A stretch of 64,000 bases of DNA. Source: Actinomadura rifamycini DSM 43936 (GTDB lineage: Bacteria > Actinomycetota > Actinomycetes > Streptosporangiales > Streptosporangiaceae). The notes under the pieces are model-generated. The model searched no databases. It worked only from the letters and a program-made list of their open reading frames with translations, and was not told the DNA's origin. Made by a program: the position numbers and the translations under genes. Of the stretch, positions 7,915-16,363 are shown piece by piece (the stretch's first letter is position 1; each line of letters begins with the position of its first letter). The stretch spans positions 286,559 through 350,558 of the forward strand of contig NZ_KE384300.1 of assembly GCF_000425065.1 (NCBI RefSeq), read 5' to 3'.

Positions 7915-9153
7915 ATGAGCACGCTCTTCGGAAACGCCCGCCGTACCGGTGAATACGCCGGTGCGGGCATCACCGTGACTCCGGGGACGGCCTGGTCGTT
8001 CGAGAACGACGCGGAGCTGACCGGTTCCCCCGCGTGGGACAGGGACCTCGTGGTGGTTCTCGACGTGGACGGCGGCGTGCACGGGCTGGACGCCGGGACC
8101 GGGGAAAGGCGGTGGTCCCACCGCAACGGTTCGGGGCCCGCGACGGTGTCCGGTTCGGTCGTCATCACGCCCACCGGAGTCCTGCACGTCCATGAGGAAG
8201 AGATCATCGAGCTCGATCGCCGTACCGGCGGGGTGACCCGGGTGTGGGCGCAGCGCGGCGAGCACATCAGCGCCCTCGACGGCGTCCTTTTCGTCGACGG
8301 CGCGCACGCGGTCGATCTGGTCACCGGTGCTTCCCTCTGGCGGGCCCGGCGGGAGGTCCTTCTCGCGCCTCCGGCGGTCCACGACGGCGTCCTCGTCGTC
8401 GCGGACGGCTTCGAGGGCCACCGTTCCCACGGTGGGGTCCACGCCTTCCGGTACGGGACGGGCGAGCCGCTCTGGTCGATCGAGGACCGGCAGAACGCCG
8501 AATGCGTCGCGCCCGCCCGGGACACCGGTGACGTCACGGGCGACTGGGACATTCCCGGCCTGACGCATCCCGTGATCGCCGGCGGCCGCGTGTGGTTCAC
8601 CCGGCTGCGACGCCACGAGGACGGCGCCGACCCTCACCCTCAGCCCTGGGACGCCGCGGAGTTCATCGGCTGCGACCTGCGGACCGGAGCCCTGGACTTG
8701 TCCTGGGCCCCCACCCCCGGACGGCACCATCTGGGGCCGCTGAAGGCCCCGGCGTGCACGAACGGCTTGCTCCTGTGCGTCACGGTGTCGGCGACGTTCG
8801 GAGCCGACGGCGCGCATCTCGAGGCCCCGCCCGACGAGACGTCGCTGACCGCGCTGGACGCCCGGACGGCCGAGCCGGTCTGGCGCGGTGCGCTTCCGGG
8901 CGTCCCGGTCGGATCACCGGTCATCGCGGGCGGAATCGTCCATGTCATCACCGAGGACGGCACGATCGTCGCGCTGGAGGCGGCGACCGGGCAGACCCGA
9001 TGGACGTTCGCGTGCGGCGAGCCGGCGGGCGTCGCGCTGGACGAAGACACGTTCATGGACGAGGAGGAGCCCGCGCGCCTCATCCCCGGAGACGGTTCCC
9101 TGCTGGCGCAGACCGGGGCGGTCGTGCGTCTCCTGCGCCGACCGCCCGGGTGA
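7915..9153 (+). CDS. PQQ-binding-like beta-propeller repeat protein
   Basis: A 412-residue protein taken from the ATG at 7915. It consists of repeated blades with the pattern Val-x-Ala/Gly-Leu-Asp-x-x-Thr-Gly-x-x-x-Trp: VHGLDAGTGERRW, AVDLVTGASLW, VHAFRYGTGEPLW, LTALDARTAEPVW and IVALEAATGQTRW. This is the PQQ/WD-type propeller seen in YrrC/BamB-like proteins. There is no signal peptide or membrane segment, so it is probably cytoplasmic and a scaffold rather than a quinoprotein enzyme. No partner gene is obvious nearby. Confidence 0.8.
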   Translation: MSTLFGNARRTGEYAGAGITVTPGTAWSFENDAELTGSPAWDRDLVVVLDVDGGVHGLDAGTGERRWSHRNGSGPATVSGSVVITPTGVLHVHEEEIIELDRRTGGVTRVWAQRGEHISALDGVLFVDGAHAVDLVTGASLWRARREVLLAPPAVHDGVLVVADGFEGHRSHGGVHAFRYGTGEPLWSIEDRQNAECVAPARDTGDVTGDWDIPGLTHPVIAGGRVWFTRLRRHEDGADPHPQPWDAAEFIGCDLRTGALDLSWAPTPGRHHLGPLKAPACTNGLLLCVTVSATFGADGAHLEAPPDETSLTALDARTAEPVWRGALPGVPVGSPVIAGGIVHVITEDGTIVALEAATGQTRWTFACGEPAGVALDEDTFMDEEEPARLIPGDGSLLAQTGAVVRLLRRPPG

Positions 9154-9155
9154 CG

Positions 9156-9179
9156 GGGGCGCGGGGCGATCCGCGCCCC
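9156..9179. terminator. Bidirectional terminator-like hairpin between convergent genes
   Basis: A perfect 9-bp stem (GGGGCGCGG / CCGCGCCCC) with a six-base loop lies in the 30-base gap between the convergent propeller and SIP genes. There is no T tract, as is usual in actinomycetes. Confidence 0.6.
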
Positions 9180-9183
9180 ATGA

Positions 9184-10008
9184 TCACTCCTCGGTGTGCG
9201 GGCTGCCGCCGGCGACGACCTCGGCGAGCAGGTCCTCCTCGCTGGCGCCGCGCCGCCAGTAGCCGCAGAACGTCACCGACCGGCGGTCGATGCCGCGCTC
9301 GTTCACGAGGTGGCGGCGCAGCGACTTGACGACCGACGACTCCCCGGCGAGCCACGCGTAGGCGCCGTCCGGGACGTCGGCGGCGCGGACGGCCTCCAGC
9401 AGGTCGGGCACCCAGGCGATCGTGGCGTCGGCCTTGGTGGGCAGGTCCTGGCGGTCGTCGTCGTGCGGGACGTGGACGAACACCTGCGCGGGGGTGCCGG
9501 CGGGCAGCCACGCGAGGTTCCCGGCGACGGCGGGGAGCGCGGTGATGTCGCCGGCGATGACGACGGGCGCGCCCTCGGGCGGGCGGAAGTCGTAGCCGCC
9601 GTTGTCGGGGCCGGTCGGGCCGAGGACGGCGATGCGGGCGCCGGGCCCGGCGGCCGCGGCCCAGTTCGCGGCGGGCCCGGAGCCGCCGTCGAGGTGCAGG
9701 GCGAAGTCGATGTCGAGTTCGCCGGGGCGCTGGTCCCGCACGGTGTAGGAGCGCATGATGCCGCGCTCGTCCGGGTCCATGGCGCGCCAGTCCTCGAACC
9801 AGGTCTCGGCCGTCCAGTTCTCCGGCATGACGGGGGCGTCCTGGTGCGGGTGCGGGAAGAACAGCTTGATGCGCTGGTCGCGCCCGGCGGACACGAAGCC
9901 GTCCAGTCCGGAGCCGCCCAGGGTGACGCGGACCATGGACGGGCCGAGCCGCTCGGAGCGCACCACGTGCAGGTCGAACAGGCCGTAGGGGTGCGTGGGA
10001 GTGGTCAT
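9184..10008 (-). CDS. Siderophore-interacting protein (FAD-dependent ferric-siderophore reductase)
   Basis: A 274-residue ViuB/SIP-family protein. The FAD-binding part has RIKLFFPH and the MRSYTVRDQRPGELDIDFALH stretch (R-x-Y-T motif, near residues 86-105). The NAD(P)H-binding half follows, with VVIAGDITALPAV and the C-terminal FCGYWRRG typical of SIPs. It reduces ferric iron in the imported siderophore to release it in the cytoplasm. The ATG at 10008 has AAAGG upstream. It lies 11 bases after the substrate-binding protein gene in the same direction and is probably controlled by the iron box at 11095-11113. Confidence 0.9.
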   Translation of the reverse strand: MTTPTHPYGLFDLHVVRSERLGPSMVRVTLGGSGLDGFVSAGRDQRIKLFFPHPHQDAPVMPENWTAETWFEDWRAMDPDERGIMRSYTVRDQRPGELDIDFALHLDGGSGPAANWAAAAGPGARIAVLGPTGPDNGGYDFRPPEGAPVVIAGDITALPAVAGNLAWLPAGTPAQVFVHVPHDDDRQDLPTKADATIAWVPDLLEAVRAADVPDGAYAWLAGESSVVKSLRRHLVNERGIDRRSVTFCGYWRRGASEEDLLAEVVAGGSPHTEE

Positions 10009-10019
10009 GGCGGAGCCTT

Positions 10020-11039
10020 TCAGCCGGTCTTCTTCGCGGACTCGATGGCCTTGGCCAGGTTCTCGAGGATCGGAGCGCACCCGAGGTAGGAGAAGCGGGG
10101 CTCGGCCTCCCACGGGTGGACCTGGCCGGCCTTGACGGCGGGCAGGTCCTTCCAGGACGCCTTGTCGCCGAGGTCCTTCGGCTGGAGGGCCTGGGTGCGG
10201 CTGTCGAGGAGGATGACGTCGGCGGCGTAGCGGTCGGCGTTCTCCCAGCTCAGCTCTTCGAAGTAGCCGTTGGCGCCGGGCTTTTCGGGGGTGATGAGCT
10301 CGACGCCGAGCTCCTTGAAGTAGATGAGGTCGCAGTTCTTGTCGGGGCTGGACGCGTAGAACAGGTCGGGGCTCGCGGACGCGGCGAGCACCCGGACGCC
10401 CGGGTTGGCCTTGACCGCGGCGCGCACCGACTCGGCGGCCTTGTCGAACCGGGCCTTCGCCTCGGTGACCTTGGCGGCGCCGAGGTCGGCGCCGAGCGCG
10501 GCGGCGAGGTCGGCCATCCGCTGCAGCGGCTTGGTGAGCGAGACGGCACCGGTGGAGATGGCGACGCTCGGGGCCAGCGCGTAGATCTTGTCGGCGCTCT
10601 CGACCGGGACGTAGAACAGCTCGCCGTCGACGAACATGTTGTCGACGAGGAGTTCCGGGCGTAGCGCGGCGTACTTCTCGATGTTGAATTCGCCGAACGC
10701 GTTGCCGATGATCTCCAGGCGGTCCACCGGGAGCTCGCCGGCCTGCGGGTCGGGGGAGCCGTCCTGGAGCTTCGTAGGGCCGAACACCCCGACGAGCTGC
10801 TCGTCGACGCCGAAGTCGTAGAGGGCGGCGGCCGTCCCGACGTAGCCGACGACGCGCTTCGGGCGCGCCTTCAGGTCGACCTTCTCGCCGCGGTCGTCGG
10901 TGAAGGACCAGGCGCCCCCGCCGGAGGACACGCTTCCGCCGTCGCCGCCGCAGGCCGCAAGGACGGCGCCGAGCGCGGCGGCGCCGCTCGCGCCGAGGAA
11001 ACCGCGGCGGGTGAACTGACGAGCAGAAAAATCAGACAT
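10020..11039 (-). CDS. Iron-siderophore ABC transporter substrate-binding lipoprotein (Tat-type)
   Basis: A 339-residue FecB/BtuF-family protein. The signal peptide carries twin arginines (TRRGFLGASG) and a lipobox with Cys30 (VLAACGG), so it should be exported by Tat and lipidated. The mature part shows KRVVGYVGTAAALYDFGV and NIEKYAALRPELLVDNMF, the usual two-lobe siderophore-binding fold. The ATG at 11039 is chosen; a TTG at 11057 is also in frame. It is divergent from the two permease genes, and the shared intergenic region carries a near-consensus IdeR box, so iron should repress it. Confidence 0.92.
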   Translation of the reverse strand: MSDFSARQFTRRGFLGASGAAALGAVLAACGGDGGSVSSGGGAWSFTDDRGEKVDLKARPKRVVGYVGTAAALYDFGVDEQLVGVFGPTKLQDGSPDPQAGELPVDRLEIIGNAFGEFNIEKYAALRPELLVDNMFVDGELFYVPVESADKIYALAPSVAISTGAVSLTKPLQRMADLAAALGADLGAAKVTEAKARFDKAAESVRAAVKANPGVRVLAASASPDLFYASSPDKNCDLIYFKELGVELITPEKPGANGYFEELSWENADRYAADVILLDSRTQALQPKDLGDKASWKDLPAVKAGQVHPWEAEPRFSYLGCAPILENLAKAIESAKKTG

Positions 11040-11094
11040 TTCGGACGTAACTCTCAATCAAATAAGATGGTTGTATTGCGCCCCCGATGGTCGC

Positions 11095-11113
11095 TTAGGT
11101 TAACCTAACCTAA
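11095..11113. promoter_or_regulatory. IdeR/DmdR iron box
   Basis: TTAGGTTAACCTAACCTAA matches the 19-bp actinobacterial IdeR/DmdR consensus (TWAGGTTAGSCTAACCTWA) at nearly every position. It sits between the divergent substrate-binding and permease genes, in a position to repress both sides when iron is plentiful. Confidence 0.92.
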
Positions 11114-11171
11114 GCCGTTGTCCATAGTGTGGGGCCCCGCGCGGCGTCCCCGCCGTCCCCGGAGATCGCCC

Positions 11172-12230
11172 GTGACGTTGACGCAGTCCCCGCCGGCCGT
11201 GCCGGTGGACGTCCCGCCGAGGGGGCCGCGCGGACCCGCGCGGGCCGCCGGGCTGGCGGCCGCGGCGGCGCTGCTGCTGGTGATCGCGCTGCTGAGCCTC
11301 GCGGTCGGCGCGAAGCCGCTCTCGCTCGGCGAGGCGTGGAACGGTCTCATCGACCCCGCGTCGGACGCCTACACGGTCGTCCACGAGATGCGGCTGCCGC
11401 GCACGCTGCTCGGGCTGCTCGCCGGGACGGCCCTCGGGCTCGCCGGCGCGGTCATGCAGGCGCTGACCCGCAACCCGCTCGCCGACCCCGGCATCCTCGG
11501 CATCAACGCGGGCGCCGCCGCCGCGGTCGTCTCGGCCATCTCGTTCCTCGGCGTCGTCTCGTTCACCGGCTTCGTGTGGTTCTCGTTCGCGGGCGCCGGC
11601 GTCGTCGCCGTCCTGCTGTACGCGGTCGGCGGCGGGCGCGGCGCCACCCCGGCGCGGCTCGCGCTCGCCGGGTCCGCGCTGAACGCGGCCCTGTTCTCCT
11701 ACGTCAACGCCGTCCAGCTCCTCGACACCGCGTCGCTGGACCGCATGCGCTTCTGGACGGTCGGGTCCCTCGCCGCCGCGCAGGACTACACCGTCGTGCG
11801 GGTCGCCCCGTTCGTCGCCATCGGACTCGTTCTGGCGCTGCTCCTGGCCCGTCCGCTGAACGCCTTGGCGATGGGCGAGGACGCGGCGCGCGCGCTGGGC
11901 GCACGGCCCGCGCGCGCCCGCGGCGTCGCGATCGTCACGGTGACGGTGCTGTGCGGCGCGGCCACGGCCGCGTGCGGCCCGATCGTCTTCGTGGGGCTGA
12001 TGGTGCCGCACTTCGTCCGCGCCCTCACCGGCCCCGACCTGCGCTGGCTGCTGCCGTACTGCGCGTTGCTGTCCCCGGCGCTGATGCTCGCCGCGGACGT
12101 GCTCGGACGGGTCCTGGTGCGGCCCTCGGAACTGCAGGTGGGCGTCGTCATGGCCGTGGTGGGCGGGCCGGTGTTCCTCTACTTCGTCCGCCGCCCTCGC
12201 CTCGGCCGGTCCGGGAAGGCCGCCGCATGA
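11172..12230 (+). CDS. FecCD-family siderophore ABC permease, subunit 1
   Basis: This 352-residue permease starts at GTG 11172 with GGAG (11161-11164) seven bases upstream. About nine or ten membrane segments are visible, with the family motif MRLPRTLLGLLAGTALGLAGAVMQALTRNPLADPGILG near residues 70-107 and the EAA-like loop GEDAARALGARPARAR. The C-terminal VPHFVRALTGPDLRWLLP is also typical. It pairs with the next gene to form the membrane channel for ferric siderophore import. Confidence 0.92.
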   Translation: MTLTQSPPAVPVDVPPRGPRGPARAAGLAAAAALLLVIALLSLAVGAKPLSLGEAWNGLIDPASDAYTVVHEMRLPRTLLGLLAGTALGLAGAVMQALTRNPLADPGILGINAGAAAAVVSAISFLGVVSFTGFVWFSFAGAGVVAVLLYAVGGGRGATPARLALAGSALNAALFSYVNAVQLLDTASLDRMRFWTVGSLAAAQDYTVVRVAPFVAIGLVLALLLARPLNALAMGEDAARALGARPARARGVAIVTVTVLCGAATAACGPIVFVGLMVPHFVRALTGPDLRWLLPYCALLSPALMLAADVLGRVLVRPSELQVGVVMAVVGGPVFLYFVRRPRLGRSGKAAA

Positions 12231-12294
12231 AGGAGCGGAACGACCGCGTGCCGCGGTCCGCGGCGGGGGCCCGCCCCCGCGGAGAGGAGGTCTC

Positions 12295-13347
12295 GTGACG
12301 GCCCGCACCGCGCGCACGGCCGTGCTGCGCACGCCCGCCGGGGTCTCGCTCCGCTACCAGCCGCGCGCGCTCGCCGTCGCGGGCGGCTGCGCGGTCGTCG
12401 CGCTCGCCGTCGGGGTGCTGCTCATCGGCACCGGCGACTTCCCGATGACGCCCGCCGAGGTGGTCCGCACGCTGCTCGGGCAGGGCGGCCCGGCGGAGTC
12501 GCTGATCGTCAACGAGATCCGGCTGCCGCGGGCGGCGACCGGCCTGGCCGTCGGCGCGGCGCTCGGGCTCGGCGGCGCGATCTTCCAGTCGCTCACCCGC
12601 AACCCGCTCGGCAGCCCGGACATCCTCGGCTTCACCTCGGGCGCGTCCACCGGCGTCCTGCTGATGATCGTGCTGGCCGGGGGCGGCGGCGCGGCGGTCG
12701 CGTCCGGCGCCGTCGCGGGCGGTGCGGTCACCGGCCTGCTGATCTACGCGGTGGCCGGGCGGAACGGCGCGCACGGGCAGCGGCTCATCCTCGTCGGCAT
12801 CGGGACGGCGGCGATCCTCACCGGCGTGAACGGCTACCTGCTCACCCAGGCGCACATCACCGAGGCGGCCCGGGCGGTGCTGTGGCTGACCGGCAGCCTG
12901 GACGGCCGCGACTGGGCCGACGTCGTGCCGCTCCTGGTCGCGCTGGCCGTGCTCGGGCCGCTGGTCCTGGTCGGCTGCGGCCGCGCGCTGCGGATGCTGG
13001 AGATGGGGGACGACGCCGCGCACGGGCTCGGCGTCCCGATCGAGCGCGCCCGGCTGATCATGCTGGGCGCCGCGGTGCTGCTGGTCTCGTTCGCCGCCGC
13101 GGCGGCGGGCCCGGTCGCGTTCGTCGCGCTGACCGCGCCGCAGCTCGCCCGCCGGCTGACCCGGGCGACCGGCCCCGGGCTGCTGCCCGCGGCGTGCATG
13201 GGCGCGGCGCTGCTGGTGGCCGCCGACTGGATCGCGCAGAACGCCTTCCCGGGGCGGCAGCTCCCGGTCGGCGTCGTGACCGGGCTGCTCGGCGGCGGAT
13301 ATCTGGTCTGGCTCCTGGTGGCCGAACGCAAGAGGGGACGGATTTGA
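12295..13347 (+). CDS. FecCD-family siderophore ABC permease, subunit 2
   Basis: A 350-residue paralogue of the preceding permease, starting at GTG 12295 with GAGGAGG just upstream. It shows EIRLPRAATGLAVGAALGLGGAIFQSLTRNPLG (near residue 74) and the coupling loop GDDAAHGLGVPIERARL (near 238). It should form a heterodimer with the 11172 gene product. The 64-base gap between the two holds a GC-rich repeat (GGGGGCCCGCCCCC). The ATPase gene starts two bases after its stop. Confidence 0.92.
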   Translation: MTARTARTAVLRTPAGVSLRYQPRALAVAGGCAVVALAVGVLLIGTGDFPMTPAEVVRTLLGQGGPAESLIVNEIRLPRAATGLAVGAALGLGGAIFQSLTRNPLGSPDILGFTSGASTGVLLMIVLAGGGGAAVASGAVAGGAVTGLLIYAVAGRNGAHGQRLILVGIGTAAILTGVNGYLLTQAHITEAARAVLWLTGSLDGRDWADVVPLLVALAVLGPLVLVGCGRALRMLEMGDDAAHGLGVPIERARLIMLGAAVLLVSFAAAAAGPVAFVALTAPQLARRLTRATGPGLLPAACMGAALLVAADWIAQNAFPGRQLPVGVVTGLLGGGYLVWLLVAERKRGRI

Positions 13348-13349
13348 CG

Positions 13350-14186
13350 ATGAAGAACGGGCCTCGTCCCGGCGGGGACGCGCGGCTGTCCGGCAGCGGG
13401 CTCACGCTCGCCTACGACAAGCGCACCATCACGCGGGAGCTCGACGTCGTCGTTCCGGACGGCTCGTTCACGGTGATCGTCGGGCCGAACGCGTGCGGCA
13501 AGTCGACGCTGCTGCGCGCGCTCGCCCGCATCCTCAAGCCGACCGCCGGGTCGGTCGTCCTGGACGGCGAGCCGATCGCGGGCTGGCCGGCCAAGAAGCT
13601 CGCGCGGACGCTCGGGCTGCTGCCCCAGTCGTCGATCGCGCCCGAGGGCATCTCGGTCGCCGACCTCGTCGCGCGCGGCCGGTACCCGCACCAGGGCCTG
13701 CTGCGGCAGTGGTCGAAGGAGGACGAGCGGGTCGTCGGCGAGTCGATGGCCGCGACGGGCGTCGAGGCGCTGGCGGACCGCAGCGTGGACGAGCTGTCCG
13801 GCGGGCAGCGGCAGCGCGTGTGGATCGCGATGGCGCTGGCCCAGCAGACGCCCCTGCTGCTGCTGGACGAGCCGACCACCTACCTCGACATCGCCCACCA
13901 GATCGAGATCCTCGACCTGTGCGCGCGCCTGCACGAGGAGGGCCGCACGGTCGTGGCCGTCCTGCACGACCTGAACCACGCCTCGCGGTACGCCACCCAC
14001 ATGATCGCGATGCGGGACGGGCAGATCGTCGCGGAGGGCGGGCCCGCCGAGGTCGTGACCGCCGACCTCGTCGAGAAGGTGTTCGGGCTGCCGTGCCGGG
14101 TGATCGACTGCCCCGAGACGGGCACGCCGCTGGTGGTGCCGGCCGCCCGCACCCGCGCCCCCGCCCCCGCCCCCGTCCTGAGCTGA
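13350..14186 (+). CDS. Siderophore ABC transporter ATP-binding protein (FecE/FepC type)
   Basis: A 278-residue ATPase with Walker A GPNACGKST (near residue 46), Q loop LLPQSS, signature LSGGQRQRVWIAMALAQ, Walker B LLLLDEPTTYLD and switch His in VLHDLNHASRY. This is complete and standard for the FepC group. It ends in an Ala/Pro-rich tail. It closes the uptake operon that begins at 11172; GAGGGGA at 13332-13338 is the likely ribosome site. Confidence 0.93.
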   Translation: MKNGPRPGGDARLSGSGLTLAYDKRTITRELDVVVPDGSFTVIVGPNACGKSTLLRALARILKPTAGSVVLDGEPIAGWPAKKLARTLGLLPQSSIAPEGISVADLVARGRYPHQGLLRQWSKEDERVVGESMAATGVEALADRSVDELSGGQRQRVWIAMALAQQTPLLLLDEPTTYLDIAHQIEILDLCARLHEEGRTVVAVLHDLNHASRYATHMIAMRDGQIVAEGGPAEVVTADLVEKVFGLPCRVIDCPETGTPLVVPAARTRAPAPAPVLS

Positions 14187-14236
14187 CCGTCCCCGGGCCC
14201 GCGCCGGGTCCGCGGCGCCGCCGGGACGTCCGCGAG

Positions 14237-14275
14237 ATCGTTGTACGCTCAAAACAATTGTAGGTGTACAACGAT
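14237..14275. promoter_or_regulatory. Operator of the MFS-MarR operon
   Basis: Perfect 10-bp inverted arms ATCGTTGTAC (14237-14246) and GTACAACGAT (14266-14275) are separated by 19 bases. Inside the spacer lies a second palindrome, ACAATTGT (14254-14261). The block touches the start region of the efflux gene and is the likely binding site of the MarR protein encoded at the end of the operon. Confidence 0.75.
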
Positions 14276-14284
14276 CGGAGGGTC

Positions 14285-15748
14285 GTGACCGAACTCGGTC
14301 CGCGCCGGAAACTGCTGGTCCTGGCGATCTGCTCGATGAGCCTCCTGATCGTCAGCCTGGACAACACCATCCTCAACGTCGCGCTCCCCACCCTGCAGCG
14401 CGAGTTCGACACCTCGCTGTCCGGGCTCCAGTGGGCGATCGACGCCTACCTGATCGTGCTCGCCTCGCTGCTGATCACGTCCGGCGCGACCGCCGACCGG
14501 CTCGGCCGCCGCCGCACGTTCCAGACGGGCCTCGCCGTGTTCGCGCTCGGCTCGGTGCTGTGCAGCCTCGCGCCGTCCCTCGGCTGGCTCGTCGCCGCCC
14601 GCGCCGTCCAGGCGGTCGGCGGGTCCATGCTCAACCCCGTCGCGATGTCGATCATCACGAACGTGTTCACCGAACCGCGCGAGCGGGCCCGCGCCATCGG
14701 CGTGTGGGGCGCCGTCGTCGGGCTCGGCATGGCGCTCGGGCCGCTCGTCGGCGGGCTGCTGGTCGACTTCGTGGGCTGGCGCGCGATCTTCTGGCTGAAC
14801 GTGCCGATCGCGCTCGCCGCGCTCGTGCTCACCGCCCTGTTCGTCCCCGAGTCGCGCGCCGAGCGGCCGCGCCGCCCGGACCCGGCCGGGCAGGGCATGA
14901 TGATCCTGCTGCTCGGCGGGACCGCGTTCGCGATCATCGAGGGGCCGGGGCTCGGCTGGACCCACCCGGCCGTGCTCGGCGCCGCCGCCGCGGCCGCCGC
15001 GGCGCTCGCCGCGTTCGTCCGGAACGCGCGCCGCGTCCCCGAACCGCTGATCGACCTGCGGTTCTTCCGCAGCGTGCCGTTCTCCGGCGCGACGCTGATC
15101 GCGATCACCGGGTTCGCCGGGTTCGCCGGGTTCCTGTTCATCAACACGATCTACCTGCAGAACGTCCGCGGGCTGTCCGCGCTGCACGCCGGGCTCTACC
15201 TGCTGCCGATGGCGGGGACGACGGCGGTGTGCGCCGCGCTGTCCGGGCGGATCGTCGCCGGCCGGGGCCCGCGCCTCCCGCTGCAGATCGCCGGCGCGAC
15301 GATGCTCGCGAGCGGCCTGCTGTTCGCCGTCGCCGACGCCCAGACGCGGGACGCCGCGCTGTTCACCGCGTACGTCCTGTTCGGCATCGGGTTCGGCATG
15401 GTCAACGCGCCGATCACCAACACCGCGGTGTCCGGGATGCCGCGCGCGCAGGCCGGCGTCGCCGCCGCCGTCACCTCCACCAGCCGGCAGATCGGCAGCG
15501 CCCTCGGCGTCGCGGTCATCGGTGCCGTGCTCGCCGCCGGGACCGCCGGGACGTCCGCCGCGTCCGCCTTCGCGGCGGCGGCCCGCCCGGCATACTGGGT
15601 GGTGGTCGGCTGCTCCGCCGCCGTGCTCCTGCTCGGGACGGCCACCACCGGCCGCCGGGCCGTCCGCAGCGCGGCGCGCGTCGCCGACCTGTTCGACCCC
15701 GCCGAACGCCCCGCGACCGGGGCCAGCACCGGAGCGAGCACCCGATGA
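14285..15748 (+). CDS. DHA2-family (EmrB/QacA) drug efflux MFS transporter
   Basis: This 487-residue transporter is taken from GTG 14285; a GTG at 14264 is also in frame but lies inside the operator. Fourteen membrane segments are expected. Family motifs are DNTILNVALPTLQ (D1), DRLGRRRTFQTGLAVFALGS (motif A) and GPLVGGLLVDFVGWRAIFWLNVPIA (motif C), typical of proton-coupled drug exporters. It overlaps the MarR gene by four bases (ATGA). The substrate is unknown but self-regulated MFS-MarR pairs usually expel toxic small molecules. Confidence 0.92.
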   Translation: MTELGPRRKLLVLAICSMSLLIVSLDNTILNVALPTLQREFDTSLSGLQWAIDAYLIVLASLLITSGATADRLGRRRTFQTGLAVFALGSVLCSLAPSLGWLVAARAVQAVGGSMLNPVAMSIITNVFTEPRERARAIGVWGAVVGLGMALGPLVGGLLVDFVGWRAIFWLNVPIALAALVLTALFVPESRAERPRRPDPAGQGMMILLLGGTAFAIIEGPGLGWTHPAVLGAAAAAAAALAAFVRNARRVPEPLIDLRFFRSVPFSGATLIAITGFAGFAGFLFINTIYLQNVRGLSALHAGLYLLPMAGTTAVCAALSGRIVAGRGPRLPLQIAGATMLASGLLFAVADAQTRDAALFTAYVLFGIGFGMVNAPITNTAVSGMPRAQAGVAAAVTSTSRQIGSALGVAVIGAVLAAGTAGTSAASAFAAAARPAYWVVVGCSAAVLLLGTATTGRRAVRSAARVADLFDPAERPATGASTGASTR

Positions 15749-16224
15749 CCCACACCGAGCGCCCGAGCGGCCCCGGCGCCGCCACCGCCCCGGCGTCCGC
15801 GCCCGGGACCGATCCCGCCGCCCGCGCCTGGCGGAACCTGCGGCTCGCGATCCTGGAGCGCGGCGACCGCCGCCGCGAGGCCACCGCGGCGCTCGGGATG
15901 AGCTTCTTCCGGGTGAAGGCGCTGTGCCGCATCGCCGCCGCGCCCGCCCCGATGACGCTGCGCGACCTCGCCCACGAGCTGGTCACCGACCGCCCCTACG
16001 CGACCCTCGTGGTGGACGACCTCGTCGGCCGCGGCCTCGCGGAGCGGACCGTCAACCCCGGCGACCGGCGCTCCAAGCTCGTCACGGCCACCGCCGCCGG
16101 GCGCGCGGCGGCGGCGGAGGCCGAGCGCGTCCTCAACACCCCGCCGCCCGCCCTGCGCGACCTGCCGCCCGAGGACCTCGCCGCCCTCGACCGCATCGCG
16201 GCCCGCCTCGCCGCCGAACTCTGA
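15745..16224 (+). CDS. MarR-family transcriptional regulator
   Basis: A 159-residue winged-helix protein. After ~30 Ala/Pro-rich residues come the helices WRNLRLAILERGDRR and MSFFRVKALCRIAAAPAPMTLRDLAHELVTDRPYATLVVDDLVGRGLAERTVNPGDRRSK condensed as the MarR core; the DDLVGRGLAER...PGDRRSK wing is diagnostic. Its ATG overlaps the efflux gene stop. It most likely represses the operon by binding the inverted repeat at 14237-14275 until a ligand releases it. Confidence 0.9.
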   Translation: MTHTERPSGPGAATAPASAPGTDPAARAWRNLRLAILERGDRRREATAALGMSFFRVKALCRIAAAPAPMTLRDLAHELVTDRPYATLVVDDLVGRGLAERTVNPGDRRSKLVTATAAGRAAAAEAERVLNTPPPALRDLPPEDLAALDRIAARLAAEL

Positions 16225-16272
16225 CCCCCCGGCGAACTCCGAACCCCCGGCGGACGAACGGCCCCGGACGCG

Positions 16273-16316
16273 CGTGCGCCCGGCGCCCGCCGGGGAGGGC
16301 GGGCGCCGGGCGCGCG
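16273..16316. terminator. Strong bidirectional hairpin between convergent marR and liv operons
   Basis: A perfect 15-bp stem (CGCCCGGCGCCCGCC at 16277-16291 with its complement at 16298-16312) and a six-base loop extends outwards to about 19 pairs. It lies between the 3' ends of the MarR gene and the Liv substrate-binding gene, so it can stop transcription from both sides. Confidence 0.75.
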
Positions 16317-16363
16317 GGGGAGCGGGCCGGCCGGACCGGCGGGAGGCCCGGCCGGTCAGCGGG

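Noticed and set aside
9184-14186. Siderophore biosynthetic cluster
   Set aside because: Only import and reduction genes are present; there is no NRPS or NIS synthetase gene in the window.
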